A stretch of 64,000 bases of DNA. Origin: a virus. A model generated the notes under the pieces. The model searched no databases. It was not told where the DNA came from and worked only from the letters and a program-made list of their open reading frames with translations. The translations under genes and the position numbers were made by a program. The stretch spans positions 1-64,000 of the IMG/VR virus record IMGVR_UViG_3300020193_000017; one strand, 5' to 3'. Within the stretch, counting starts at the first letter, position 1, and every line of letters begins with the position of its first letter. Shown here piece by piece: positions 9,199-17,841 of the stretch.

Positions 9199-10137
9199 AT
9201 GAGAAAAACAACTGTTTCGACAATCATTGGGTTTGTTAGAAACAACGTGAGGATTTTATTAGTTCTCTTGGTTATGATGGGTGCAACATCTCTAAACGCA
9301 CAATACAGTAATTCAGCTATAAGTAGAGGCTCGGAACAGGCCCGGGGTGGAGACACCTTAAAAATCAAGGATACCATCACTGGTCCCTTGGATATGGCCG
9401 AAGTTACCGTAACCGCAAAGAAATATCCCCTCCAAACAAAGGTAGGTCCATACAATCAACCTTTATGGAGCACAATGAGAATGTTCCCTTCAACTAGAGT
9501 CTATGTGATGAACCCGCCAGGTTCAGTCATGTATGAGAAGTGGTTTGACATTCGTGACCGCAGGGACGGCGGTCCGACCCAAATTAGAATGAGGGATGAA
9601 TTCACCTTCGGTTTAGGAAAGAGATTACAATTAGACCTGTACTCTCATACCGTTTATGATGGTGAAAATGGCAACAAGACCTTTAGTTGGAGGGGCTTCT
9701 CATGGGAAATTAGATATGCACTTGCCGATTGGGGTAAGATTTGGGGTAACCCAACCATCTATTATGAAATGAAAATGTTAGATGGACGTTGGGGTATCGA
9801 ACCAAAACTATTACTTGGTGATAGAATTGGTAACAAAGGTATTTGGGGTTTGAACTTTATCTATGAAGGTAATCTTGCGGATACCAAAGTAGATAGAAAA
9901 CCTGAATATGCATCAACAGCATCTTATGGACATATCGTTAATAACGATTTAACACTCGGTGTGAGTGGTATGTATCGTCATAATGATTACGGAGGTGGTA
10001 GTAACGAAGTTTACTTAGGTCCACTCATCCAATATCGATTTAATGGTCACGCTTATTTAACCGTTGAGACGATGCCAGGGTTTACACAATCATCTAAGGC
10101 ATCTCGAAGCACAATCATTTTTGCATGGAGATTTTAA
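9199..10137 (+). CDS. Outer-membrane beta-barrel protein with signal peptide
   Basis: A 312-residue protein. The N-terminus has basic residues, a hydrophobic core (ILLVLLVMMGATSL) and a probable signal-peptidase site after NAQ. The mature part carries AEVTVTAKKYP, which resembles a TonB box, then alternating amphipathic strands with many aromatics, and it ends in Phe (IIFAWRF), as outer-membrane barrels do. It is too short for a full TonB-dependent receptor. Its 3' end overlaps the permease gene by 13 bases, so the two are probably translated together. Phage genes for a host outer-membrane barrel are rare. It could aid uptake of a nutrient or block other phages; both ideas are inference. Confidence 0.7.
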   Translation: MRKTTVSTIIGFVRNNVRILLVLLVMMGATSLNAQYSNSAISRGSEQARGGDTLKIKDTITGPLDMAEVTVTAKKYPLQTKVGPYNQPLWSTMRMFPSTRVYVMNPPGSVMYEKWFDIRDRRDGGPTQIRMRDEFTFGLGKRLQLDLYSHTVYDGENGNKTFSWRGFSWEIRYALADWGKIWGNPTIYYEMKMLDGRWGIEPKLLLGDRIGNKGIWGLNFIYEGNLADTKVDRKPEYASTASYGHIVNNDLTLGVSGMYRHNDYGGGSNEVYLGPLIQYRFNGHAYLTVETMPGFTQSSKASRSTIIFAWRF

Positions 10138-11129
10138 TTAAAGGACAAGAGTTCCTTGTATACTTATTATTCATAATGTTCGTAACAGGTATCCTCAAAG
10201 AAAGAGGGTACCTTATGGACTTATTTAGAATTATAACTCAGAAGATTAAATCAAAGAAAGCTGTTGTCTTTCTTGTATCATTATTCGGTGGAATACTTCC
10301 AATACCGGGTAGAGTTGCTCTGTCGGCAAGTATGTTAAACAGCATCGCGCCTGTTGATAATAAGAAGAGAAAGAAGTTTGGCATCATTGATTACCTCGCA
10401 ACCCACCACTATTATTTGTGGTCACCACTTGAAAAAACAGTCATCATCCCGATGTCGGTACTTGGACTAACATATGCTAGTTTCATGTCGCTAATTTGGC
10501 CATTATTATTAATAACAATAATTTATGTCTCATTCTATATCATGTCATTAGGTGATGATGAGATAGATATCGAAGTTCATAACGAACCAATAAATTGGAA
10601 AAATATAGTATTTGTTGTTATCCCATTTCTTTTGACGATTTTAATTAGTTGTTTGACCAGTTATTATTTTATTACGTTCGCGGTTTTTACATTCTATCTT
10701 ATTTCATATTCAAATTCTTGGTATAAATTATTGAATTACATTAATTGGGAATTACTTGTTATAGTTATGATTGTAATAATTCTCGGTAACCTGATAAGTC
10801 ATAATTACGATTATATAGAATCTATTATAAAACAATTCGCTTTAACTAAGAATATCATATTGGTTTCTGTGATTGGATTTCTCGCATCATTTTTACTTGG
10901 TTCTTCCGCGAAGTATGCGGGAATTGTAAGTTTATTAACCGCAACATTTGGGATGAAGTATTTTGTTTTATTCTTTACATTGGAATATTCCGCATACTTA
11001 ATATCCCCAACACATAAATGTTTACCGATAGGTCAAAAGTATTTCCATACAGGATTTATGACTTATTTGAAGGCTCTTATAATTTGGATATCAATTATGA
11101 TAACCTACGCATTATTTACTATCGTATGA
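10125..11129 (+). CDS. DUF401-like integral membrane permease
   Basis: A 334-residue inner-membrane protein with about ten hydrophobic segments. The stretch GGILPIPGRVALSASML followed by LATHHYYLWSPLEKTVIIP matches the layout of DUF401 permeases of the ion-transporter group (Pro/Gly-rich re-entrant loop, then His and Trp before a Pro). The C-terminal half has a second similar region (SSAKYAGIVSLLTATFG, then SPTHKCLP), as expected for an inverted-repeat transporter. It overlaps the barrel gene upstream by 13 bases and the oxygenase gene downstream by ATGA. The cargo is unknown. The barrel-plus-permease order suggests a route across both membranes. Confidence 0.6.
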   Translation: MEILIKGQEFLVYLLFIMFVTGILKERGYLMDLFRIITQKIKSKKAVVFLVSLFGGILPIPGRVALSASMLNSIAPVDNKKRKKFGIIDYLATHHYYLWSPLEKTVIIPMSVLGLTYASFMSLIWPLLLITIIYVSFYIMSLGDDEIDIEVHNEPINWKNIVFVVIPFLLTILISCLTSYYFITFAVFTFYLISYSNSWYKLLNYINWELLVIVMIVIILGNLISHNYDYIESIIKQFALTKNIILVSVIGFLASFLLGSSAKYAGIVSLLTATFGMKYFVLFFTLEYSAYLISPTHKCLPIGQKYFHTGFMTYLKALIIWISIMITYALFTIV

Positions 11130-11686
11130 ATATAAAAGAAAACTTTAAAGACTACGGAAAAGTCGATATTCAACCTTGGTTAGATAAGGTGTCTCAAATT
11201 CCAATCGATGAATGGGATAGATTTACTTGGAGGCAAGATGCTAATCCAATGCATGGAGCATCAAAAACATTGGCGATTATATATGACGATGACTTCAGAC
11301 ACTTTAATGGAACAAAACATGAATTGTATGATAGATTAGATTTTGAAAAACTAATTGACCCGTTGTTAAATAGATTAGAAGAAGAATATAATTGGGGATA
11401 CATTGTTAGAGCGATTTTAGTTAGATTACCCGCAGGTAAATCTATTAAATCACACAAAGATGTTGGTGCGTCATATAATCTTTCACATCGTATCCATATT
11501 CCATTGATTTGTGAATGGGATAAAGTTGAATATGTTGTTGAAAATGAACATAGATACTTTGAAATTGGTCAAATGTTTGAATTAAACAACATGAGACAAC
11601 ATGAAGTAAACAACCATGGTTCAATAGACAGAATAAACCTATTATTTGATTTTGCGGAGTTATCAGGAAAAGGTTGGTGGTACTAG
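11126..11686 (+). CDS. Aspartyl/asparaginyl beta-hydroxylase-like 2-oxoglutarate oxygenase
   Basis: The start is ATG at 11126, overlapping the previous stop (ATGA), which gives 186 residues. The pattern fits the Asp/Asn hydroxylase family: HKD at 110-112 as the HxD iron ligands, HRIHIPL just after it, a second ligand His159 in RQHEVNN, and Arg169 in DRINLL to bind 2-oxoglutarate. These enzymes are Fe(II)-dependent and hydroxylate protein side chains or small molecules. All key residues appear intact. It closes the barrel-permease operon. Its substrate may be a host surface protein or a metabolite; this is open. Confidence 0.75.
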   Translation: MNIKENFKDYGKVDIQPWLDKVSQIPIDEWDRFTWRQDANPMHGASKTLAIIYDDDFRHFNGTKHELYDRLDFEKLIDPLLNRLEEEYNWGYIVRAILVRLPAGKSIKSHKDVGASYNLSHRIHIPLICEWDKVEYVVENEHRYFEIGQMFELNNMRQHEVNNHGSIDRINLLFDFAELSGKGWWY

Positions 11687-11718
11687 CTTGACTTTTTAAA
11701 ATAAATTCACTATACTTA
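11687..11718 (+). promoter_or_regulatory. Bacteroidota-type promoter
   Basis: CTTG at 11687-11690, a 20-base spacer and TATACTTA at 11711-11718. It lies 19 bases before the start at 11738. Confidence 0.45.
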
Positions 11719-11737
11719 TAAAAAACAATTAAATAAA

Positions 11738-12202
11738 ATGGCAAAATTAACATTAAAATTGGGACAAGTCTTACAACTAGAAAGTGAGATTAACGGATTT
11801 GTAAATCCACAAACAGGTAAAGAAGTACTTCAAGGCTTCAGAAAACATAAACTACCATTGAAAACCAAATATTGGTTGAGTGAGTTGGGTGATAGATTGT
11901 CTGCAGAACGTAAAGCAGTTGAAACCCTTCGTGATGAAATCATTCAAAAGCATGGTGAAGATGATGGTAAGGGCGGAATTCAAATTGGTGTCTTTATCGA
12001 ACAAAAAGATGAAAGTGATAAAGTAATTTCTCGTGAACTAAACCCAAAATACGTAGAATTTCAAAATGAATTCAATTCCTTGTTAGGTGAAGAAAAAGAA
12101 GTCGAGTATACTCCATTAACCATGGAAGATTTGGATAAAGTTGGTGAAACTACCGATGATTATAATTTATTATTCATGTTGGTACAGAAACCAACTGAGT
12201 AA
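11738..12202 (+). CDS. Hypothetical phage protein
   Basis: A soluble 154-residue protein that is not recognised. The first half is helical and basic (LPLKTKYWLSELGDRLSAERKA), and the second half is acidic, ending in a helix-rich tail (LTMEDLDKVG). It has its own promoter and is followed by a shared terminator, so it is a single-gene unit. Confidence 0.6.
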   Translation: MAKLTLKLGQVLQLESEINGFVNPQTGKEVLQGFRKHKLPLKTKYWLSELGDRLSAERKAVETLRDEIIQKHGEDDGKGGIQIGVFIEQKDESDKVISRELNPKYVEFQNEFNSLLGEEKEVEYTPLTMEDLDKVGETTDDYNLLFMLVQKPTE

Positions 12203-12214
12203 TTCGAGTAAGTA

Positions 12215-12244
12215 TAAGAAGGGGTGTTTAAACCCCCCTTCTTA
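12215..12244. terminator. Bidirectional Rho-independent terminator
   Basis: A perfect 10-base-pair stem (TAAGAAGGGG with CCCCTTCTTA) with a 10-base loop lies between convergent genes. The 3' half lies inside the end of the minus-strand glycosyltransferase gene. Confidence 0.7.
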
Positions 12245-13331
12245 TTACTATATTTAATGAGCCAAGTTGGTATTCTCCCGGTTCATAGTATGGTATGGAT
12301 AGTCGCAATTTCTGAAGCATATATATGTCTTCATCCGTCATGGGACTTAATTCATATACCATTACATCCACAACGTCTGTAAGTACAAATTTAGACCTTA
12401 AATCATATCGGGTATTCTGTTGTTCATTCTCTAAGTAATCCTCAGGAATCGTCCCTAAATCAATCTTATCGAAGAATGGTTCAACCTCAAACAATCTAGT
12501 CCTACTTCTGGTTGTTAATCCCATAGTGAATGTTTTATAACTAAATGAATCATCTTCCCAATATCTAAGTTCATTAAAGGCGGGTATTGGGATTCCCCAC
12601 TTGCGAACAAAGTTTCTATTTGAGTTTATTTCATATTTGACTCTGTCTTTTTTAAACTCTTCACTAAACCTTGATGTCTGCGAAACAAAATGGTAAGTAA
12701 TTGCACAAGTGGTTGTTTTTAATTTATATCCTTTTAGTTTCGCACGAATTAAAAAATCATCATCTTCTGCAAATGCGGGAACAAAACTAAATCCATCAAA
12801 GAACCCAACATCTTCAAATAATTTCTTGTATCCTGACATAAAGAATACTGCGCCATCATATAGTTTACAATCGTCTTTGTTATCGTTTACATATTGATTG
12901 AACTTATCCCATTTGAAATCGTGAAAACCCACACCCATATCCATTATAACTTTACCGGGTCGACTATGTCCCCTGAATATTGGCGGCTCAAGTGTTGTGT
13001 AAGATAACAGAGTGTCAGGTGTTAATAACCCATCTAAGTTCTCTAAGAAGTTCTCACCAATTACCATGTCATTATGAATGAGAACAAGTTTTTCCGTATC
13101 TACCAGTTTAATTCCTGAGTTGTAATTCTCAGAAAAAACTAATCTATCATCATCATGAATATATGATAGGTTATCATCTTCTAAAGACTCTAACCATTCT
13201 TTTGTACCATCATTTGAACCACCACTACTAATTACTAAAGGTGCATCGGGATAGATATCACGAATTCTTTTATAACAATTTTTGGTTAATTCTAATTTGT
13301 TAAAAACTGCAAGTACAAAACTAATATTCAT
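12228..13331 (-). CDS. Family 2 glycosyltransferase with C-terminal extension
   Basis: The start at 13331 (MNISFVLAVFNKLELTKNC) is chosen because GT-A enzymes begin directly with the first beta strand; a frame start 6 codons earlier exists. The N-terminal 200 residues show a GT2 pattern: SGGSNDGT after strand two, IHNDMVIGENFLENLD as the metal-binding region, and AFAEDDDFLIRAKLKGYK as the catalytic acidic segment. The last 100 residues are not recognised. It is the last gene of the minus-strand glycosylation operon and ends at the shared terminator. It probably moves a nucleotide-sugar to a glycan or virion protein; the acceptor is unknown. Confidence 0.8.
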   Translation of the reverse strand: MNISFVLAVFNKLELTKNCYKRIRDIYPDAPLVISSGGSNDGTKEWLESLEDDNLSYIHDDDRLVFSENYNSGIKLVDTEKLVLIHNDMVIGENFLENLDGLLTPDTLLSYTTLEPPIFRGHSRPGKVIMDMGVGFHDFKWDKFNQYVNDNKDDCKLYDGAVFFMSGYKKLFEDVGFFDGFSFVPAFAEDDDFLIRAKLKGYKLKTTTCAITYHFVSQTSRFSEEFKKDRVKYEINSNRNFVRKWGIPIPAFNELRYWEDDSFSYKTFTMGLTTRSRTRLFEVEPFFDKIDLGTIPEDYLENEQQNTRYDLRSKFVLTDVVDVMVYELSPMTDEDIYMLQKLRLSIPYYEPGEYQLGSLNIVIRRGV

Positions 13332-13333
13332 TA

Positions 13334-13966
13334 TTAATCCTTTTTCCAAATACCAATCCCACAGGTATTAGATTCAATAAATTCTTGGCAAGAGTTATTT
13401 CTAATTTCATTCCATATTTTAACAACGCCAGGACATTCGGAACTATTAATATCGTGGAATATAATATATCCATTATCGTTTAACAATGGAAGTGCATTAT
13501 TTAAGTCACCCTTTAAACCATCATATGAATGGTCACCATCTATAAAAATTGCATCAAACCTTTTATCCCGATTATTTTTTAACCACTCTACACTATTGGA
13601 ATCATAAAATTCAACTTTAGTTTTAACATTTGATTGTAACCAATCTATTTTTTGTAGTATTGAACTTCTTTGGTCTCCCGCCCAATATGAAGAATTATCA
13701 ACCGCAATAGATAATTCTAAATTCGGTTGAATGAATGTCTCGATTAAAAATGAACCTCCTTTACCAATCCCAATATTCAAATATGTCTTAAAGTTTGCAT
13801 TTTTTAAAAACCACAAGTATTCGACATATTCTTCGGGAACTTGTTGTATTTCTAAATTACCCATTTTCAAATTATTACCAAACCAAGAATTGTGGTTTAC
13901 TCCGGCATCATTTCTCAACCAATTTAATAGTTCTGATTTGTCTAAAAGATTAATATCTTTAATCAT
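13334..13966 (-). CDS. Class I SAM-dependent methyltransferase (Methyltransf_24-like)
   Basis: A 210-residue protein with a Rossmann-type SAM site (YLNIGIGKGGS), an acidic end to strand two (AVDNSSYW) and FDAIFIDGDHSYDGLKGDL followed by NGYIIFHDINSS. This is the pattern of Methyltransf_24 and cephalosporin-hydroxylase-like enzymes found in glycan clusters. It lies between two glycosyltransferase genes, so sugar methylation is likely. Its start overlaps the stop of the upstream gene. Confidence 0.75.
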   Translation of the reverse strand: MIKDINLLDKSELLNWLRNDAGVNHNSWFGNNLKMGNLEIQQVPEEYVEYLWFLKNANFKTYLNIGIGKGGSFLIETFIQPNLELSIAVDNSSYWAGDQRSSILQKIDWLQSNVKTKVEFYDSNSVEWLKNNRDKRFDAIFIDGDHSYDGLKGDLNNALPLLNDNGYIIFHDINSSECPGVVKIWNEIRNNSCQEFIESNTCGIGIWKKD

Positions 13967-14592
13967 TACTTTTTTATTTTATTATAAAAATTATTTTGTT
14001 TTTCCTGCCTTTCAATTGTTTTATTATGTAGTAAACAATACTCATCTTCAATTGGCATTAAAGAATATGTTTTTGCTCCCACTATTTTTTCGTGGACTTT
14101 ACCACCCCACCTCAAACCTTTTTTATATAACCTACCCTGCCAATCAGGAAAGTTAATTCTACCCTTTTCATCTATTTGCCAACCCCACTGGCGAATGTGT
14201 TCGTCTGTAATTCCTGAAACATTATTAATTCTTGGGAATACAAACAAGTCAACTTCAGAATTATTTTCAATAATCTCAGGTAGTCCTTGTATTAATTCCT
14301 TAGAAATCAATTCATCGGCATCTAATTGAAATATGTAATCACCAGTACAATAATCGTTTAATTTATTTTTCCAAATTGCAAAGTCATTTACAAAAACTAA
14401 ACCTCTCCATGTTTGAATGTTTGGTAATTTATTAAATGGTAACAAATATTCCAATACCTCATTATCACCATTTTTATCATCAAATAAGATTATTATCTCG
14501 TCTGTTGCTCTTTTATGCTCTTTTAATAATGGTAATAGTTGTTTTATTTCATTTAACTCATTACATACTGTTATCGCATAACTAATTTTCAT
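13966..14592 (-). CDS. Family 2 glycosyltransferase
   Basis: The start is placed at 14592 (MKISYAITVCNEL), where the first strand begins and AAGGAGG lies at a Shine-Dalgarno distance. That is unusual here. An in-frame ATG at 14613 overlapping the previous stop (TAATG) is also possible. The protein has IIILFDDKNGD, the DXD-like motif in IFQLDADE and GRLYKKGLRWGGKVHEKI, typical of short GT2 enzymes of the LPS-core type (WaaE/KdtX-like). It belongs to the glycosylation operon. The donor and acceptor are not known. Confidence 0.78.
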   Translation of the reverse strand: MKISYAITVCNELNEIKQLLPLLKEHKRATDEIIILFDDKNGDNEVLEYLLPFNKLPNIQTWRGLVFVNDFAIWKNKLNDYCTGDYIFQLDADELISKELIQGLPEIIENNSEVDLFVFPRINNVSGITDEHIRQWGWQIDEKGRINFPDWQGRLYKKGLRWGGKVHEKIVGAKTYSLMPIEDEYCLLHNKTIERQEKQNNFYNKIKK

Positions 14593-14612
14593 TGTTGTCT
14601 CCTCCTTACCCA

Positions 14613-15860
14613 TTATAACTTACTTAACTTAGGTAAATTTATCTTAACCTCTTTTGGTTTAGTTGTATATTGTAACATAATTAATTCGAACTCCTCTTTC
14701 ATTTTTTCCATTGAGAATTTTTCTTTGTTTTCCTCCATAAGAATTTGAGACTTTGTTTGGAAATCATCATATTCGTTTTTTACCACCTTCATTACCTCAA
14801 CAACTTCTGAATAATTTGCGGTAAACCATTTAGAATCTTTGACGATAAAACTATCAACCACACTTGAATGAACTTCGGTAAGTGAACCGCCTAACATTAT
14901 TGCTTTGTCCATTGGTAAAAAGTCCCTGTGACCTGACCAATTTGACGCAATAATTGGTTTACCGGTCATTGAAAACTCAAGTAATGGTCTACCAAAACCT
15001 TCACCCTTAGTTAGTGTAATCATTATCTTAACTCTTGGGTGATTATATAATTCATTCATCTCTTTGTCTGTAAGTTGACCAAATAAAAGATAAATTGATG
15101 GTGGGTTGTCAATACCCTTTGTTAAATCCCTGATTCGATTTATAAATGATTCTCTTTCTTTTACACAAAAACTTGCCGCCGATGTTTTTAAAATAAGAGC
15201 GGGTTTAACCACTTGGTCTTTAAATGCTTCGACAAAACATTTAATCAACATACCAACATCTTTTCTGTCCTGACCAAGATTACCTTTTAACCAATGACCA
15301 ACAAACAAGTAACAAAAATCTTCTTTGATATCAATATCAAGACTTTTGAATTTGTTATTATAAATTTCAGTATCAACACCTTCAAACAAGACCCTTATTG
15401 GTTTTTCAATCCTATGTTGTTTAATTAATTTGCCGGTTACATTATTTGTTTCATTATATACTGTTTGTAATAAAACATCTCGACTGAATGTTGATGTGGT
15501 AATAATTAAATCCATTCTATTACATCCATCAACCCACTCCTTAGGCGCCACAGTTGTTTCAATACCAGCAGTTACACCAATATTAAACTTACCAACTCGT
15601 TGAAACTCATTTGGTACTGTTACCTGAACATAAATGTCTGGAGTACCTGATATTGTGTGTATCTTATTTGATTTAATCCAATTATGAAACTTATTACCTT
15701 TATTTAAAGCGGTTCTCGGATTACTACCCCAATGACAAGAGTCGATTCTTATATCGAACATATCCATATCATTAAGTGCCGTTAATAAATCCCTTGAATG
15801 TGCACCATACCCACTAATAGTTTCTACTGGACCTCTAAACAATAAAAATGGTCTACTCAT
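14613..15860 (-). CDS. GT-B glycosyltransferase (GT4-like)
   Basis: A 415-residue protein with a GT-B layout. The N-terminal domain begins SRPFLLFRGPVETISGYGAHS, with a Gly-rich loop. The C-terminal domain has GEGFGRPLLEFSMTGKPII followed by SNWSGHRDFL, the E-x7-E-type nucleotide-sugar site of GT4 enzymes. Start and stop both overlap neighbours (ATGA with the gene upstream, TAATG downstream), so it is translationally coupled within the operon. Confidence 0.75.
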   Translation of the reverse strand: MSRPFLLFRGPVETISGYGAHSRDLLTALNDMDMFDIRIDSCHWGSNPRTALNKGNKFHNWIKSNKIHTISGTPDIYVQVTVPNEFQRVGKFNIGVTAGIETTVAPKEWVDGCNRMDLIITTSTFSRDVLLQTVYNETNNVTGKLIKQHRIEKPIRVLFEGVDTEIYNNKFKSLDIDIKEDFCYLFVGHWLKGNLGQDRKDVGMLIKCFVEAFKDQVVKPALILKTSAASFCVKERESFINRIRDLTKGIDNPPSIYLLFGQLTDKEMNELYNHPRVKIMITLTKGEGFGRPLLEFSMTGKPIIASNWSGHRDFLPMDKAIMLGGSLTEVHSSVVDSFIVKDSKWFTANYSEVVEVMKVVKNEYDDFQTKSQILMEENKEKFSMEKMKEEFELIMLQYTTKPKEVKINLPKLSKL

Positions 15861-17215
15861 ACAACTTTGTATAAATTAAATCTTTTACGTGGCTTATAAT
15901 TTTTTAATGTGGTTTCAATACCATCAATGATACCATCACACATTACTTTACTTGAAAGATTTTTAATTACCCATTCACGACCAACAAGACCTCTGCGTTT
16001 TCTTTCCTCCTTACCCCAACTGTAAACTTGACCAATTGCGTTTGCCACAACATAGTTATTCACTCTATCTTCATAGATATAAGGCGTGGGTACAGAACCA
16101 TTTAAATTATTCACATCTGACCATACAGGTACGACCCACTCACCATGTTTAGTTGAACCGTGTACTTTTTTATTATGTAATGAGCCAAAAGAGATATAAT
16201 CATCCGCGGAATAATTAAAACCGCATTGGTCTTGTAGTCCACCAGTTACATTAACTATGATTGGAGTGCCAGCCATTATACTTTCAGCGGTCCCCAAACC
16301 AAAACCCTCATTGTTTGAAATGTTAATTGTACAATCAGCTATGTTATATATCTCATTGAGTTTGTTTTGTTCTAATTTCATATTAACAAACTTAATATCA
16401 TAATCAGGACAAATAGTTTTACCAACACACACCAAATCAGTTCCATTCTCATCAACTGGATTTGTGTGCATTAATAACAAACATTTTTCGGATTCTTCTT
16501 TTGTTAATGAATCACAAAATAATTTGTAAGAAAGGATAACATCACCCGGTTGTTTTCTTTTTATATTCCTATTATTAAAAAATAAAATGAAATCATATTT
16601 CTTATCTTGATAAATTAGTTTAGGCAAATCTTCGGATAGTTCCGATACCGGTTTAAATACATCAGGATTAATTCCGTGAGGAACATAACTAACTTGCCAA
16701 TCCTTTAATGGTTGAAATGATTTTTCACTATCTATTGAACCGAGTCTTTTAACTAAACCATATGTTTGTTTAGAAATGCAACCTATCCAATCACAACTTT
16801 CATATATGTCTCTATTAAAGTTAGGGTCAGGAAGGTTATCCCAAACATGATAGTATAAGATTGGAACTTGTTGTCTGATTTCGTGTTCTGAATCGTATAA
16901 CCATTGCCAATAATGAGGGTCCGTAAAATGTAAAATAGCATTTGGTTTTTCAACCTCCATTAACATTCGTAATGTGAAAATATTACCATAACCATTGTTG
17001 GGGATTACTTTTAGATTAGCGTCTTTAATTCCCGTTTTCTTTCTAACATCTTCATTAATGTCAACTATCTTTCCAGCTTCTGGATGGTTGATTGCTCCCC
17101 CCAACTGAACCCAATCATATTTGTGAATAGTTCCCATAACAATTTCTTTTGACATGACGGCCACCCCCGATGTCATTCTTAAATCATCAGAGAGAAGTAA
17201 AATCTTTTTCTTCAT
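15857..17215 (-). CDS. GT-B glycosyltransferase (GT4-like)
   Basis: A 452-residue protein. The N-terminus KKKILLLSDDLRMTSGVAVMS and the C-terminal NNEGFGLGTAESIMAGTPI plus VTGGLQDQCG are typical for GT4 enzymes; the Glu residues of the EGFGLGTAE motif are present. A central FFNNRNIKRKQPGDVILSY strand-loop fits the donor-binding domain. It is the first of five genes of the minus-strand operon, and its stop overlaps the next start. A small helical protein precedes it by 3 bases. Confidence 0.78.
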   Translation of the reverse strand: MKKKILLLSDDLRMTSGVAVMSKEIVMGTIHKYDWVQLGGAINHPEAGKIVDINEDVRKKTGIKDANLKVIPNNGYGNIFTLRMLMEVEKPNAILHFTDPHYWQWLYDSEHEIRQQVPILYYHVWDNLPDPNFNRDIYESCDWIGCISKQTYGLVKRLGSIDSEKSFQPLKDWQVSYVPHGINPDVFKPVSELSEDLPKLIYQDKKYDFILFFNNRNIKRKQPGDVILSYKLFCDSLTKEESEKCLLLMHTNPVDENGTDLVCVGKTICPDYDIKFVNMKLEQNKLNEIYNIADCTINISNNEGFGLGTAESIMAGTPIIVNVTGGLQDQCGFNYSADDYISFGSLHNKKVHGSTKHGEWVVPVWSDVNNLNGSVPTPYIYEDRVNNYVVANAIGQVYSWGKEERKRRGLVGREWVIKNLSSKVMCDGIIDGIETTLKNYKPRKRFNLYKVV

Positions 17216-17218
17216 AGA

Positions 17219-17422
17219 TTAATACTTGGAGTTTTGAACCCCACCAGTTTCGTGAAAATCAATCTTATTTTTGAAATCACCATTTCTTAGGTATAAATCA
17301 ATTGCACGATTAACGAATTTCTGAAGAGTTAAATCTGAACCTAAGGTGATTTTTTTGAATTCAAAATAGTTCTTGTTGATGATTTTAACACTTGTTAGTT
17401 TAGTGATATTTTCCTTACCCAT
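17219..17422 (-). CDS. Small protein with ribbon-helix-helix-like pattern
   Basis: This 67-residue basic protein has a strand (TSVKIINKNYFEFKKI) followed by two predicted helices (TLQKFVNRAIDLYLRNG), as in ribbon-helix-helix DNA-binding proteins. It leads the glycosylation operon and is preceded by a long TA-repeat tract. It could be a repressor of the operon; this is a guess from size and pattern. Confidence 0.4.
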   Translation of the reverse strand: MGKENITKLTSVKIINKNYFEFKKITLGSDLTLQKFVNRAIDLYLRNGDFKNKIDFHETGGVQNSKY

Positions 17423-17439
17423 ATTATTAGTTTAATTTT

Positions 17440-17480
17440 TATATAAAATTTATATATGTATATAATATATATATATACCG
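17440..17480. repeat. AT-rich tract with TA dinucleotide runs
   Basis: A stretch of alternating A and T (ATATATATATA cores) lies upstream of the minus-strand operon. It could melt easily and act as part of a promoter region, but no clear -33/-7 pair is seen. Confidence 0.5.
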
Positions 17481-17523
17481 AAGAGAAAAAAATCACGACA
17501 TCTTGTCGCGAATTATGGTATTA

Positions 17524-17700
17524 TTAATCCTCCGATTTCTCTAAAGTGTTGTTAATCTCTTCGATTTTTTTTACTAGCTGCTCCAATTGTTGTTGGTCGT
17601 TCAAATTAATTTGTTGGGTGGTTTGTTGGTTCTCAACTACTACCACGTTGTTTTTTGAGGCAATTTGTGTGTCGTTTCTTTTTTTACATCCGCAACCCAT
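17524..17700 (-). CDS. Small Cys-rich N-terminal, Gln-rich coiled-coil protein
   Basis: This 58-residue frame begins MGCGCKKRN and continues with a Gln/Asn-rich linker (VVVENQQTTQQINLND) and an amphipathic helix (QLEQLVKKIEEINNTL). The GCGCKK start could be a lipidation-like or metal-binding site. The orderly design and codon pattern argue for a real gene. Function unknown. Confidence 0.5.
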   Translation of the reverse strand: MGCGCKKRNDTQIASKNNVVVVENQQTTQQINLNDQQQLEQLVKKIEEINNTLEKSED

Positions 17701-17786
17701 GTTTAAATCCTTTTACTTATAATTATGTAACTTATTGAAAGTTGTCTTTTAATTATACTGAATTCCACATATATTTTGAAGTCTTG

Positions 17787-17818
17787 TTTGGTTTTTTAAA
17801 AAATTTTGTTTATCATTT
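17787..17818 (+). promoter_or_regulatory. Bacteroidota-type promoter (weak -7)
   Basis: TTTG at 17787-17790, exactly 20 bases, then TATCATTT. It lies 23 bases before the methyltransferase start. Confidence 0.4.
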
Positions 17819-17841
17819 AATAAACTTTACAAAAACCGATA

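Noticed and set aside
9380-9430. Full TonB-dependent receptor
   Set aside because: The protein is 312 residues, too short for plug and 22-strand barrel, although a TonB-box-like VTVTAKK is present.
9153-9455. Minus-strand frame opposite the outer-membrane barrel gene
   Set aside because: Shadow of the plus-strand gene, which has a signal peptide and barrel pattern; the minus frame has no recognisable protein features.
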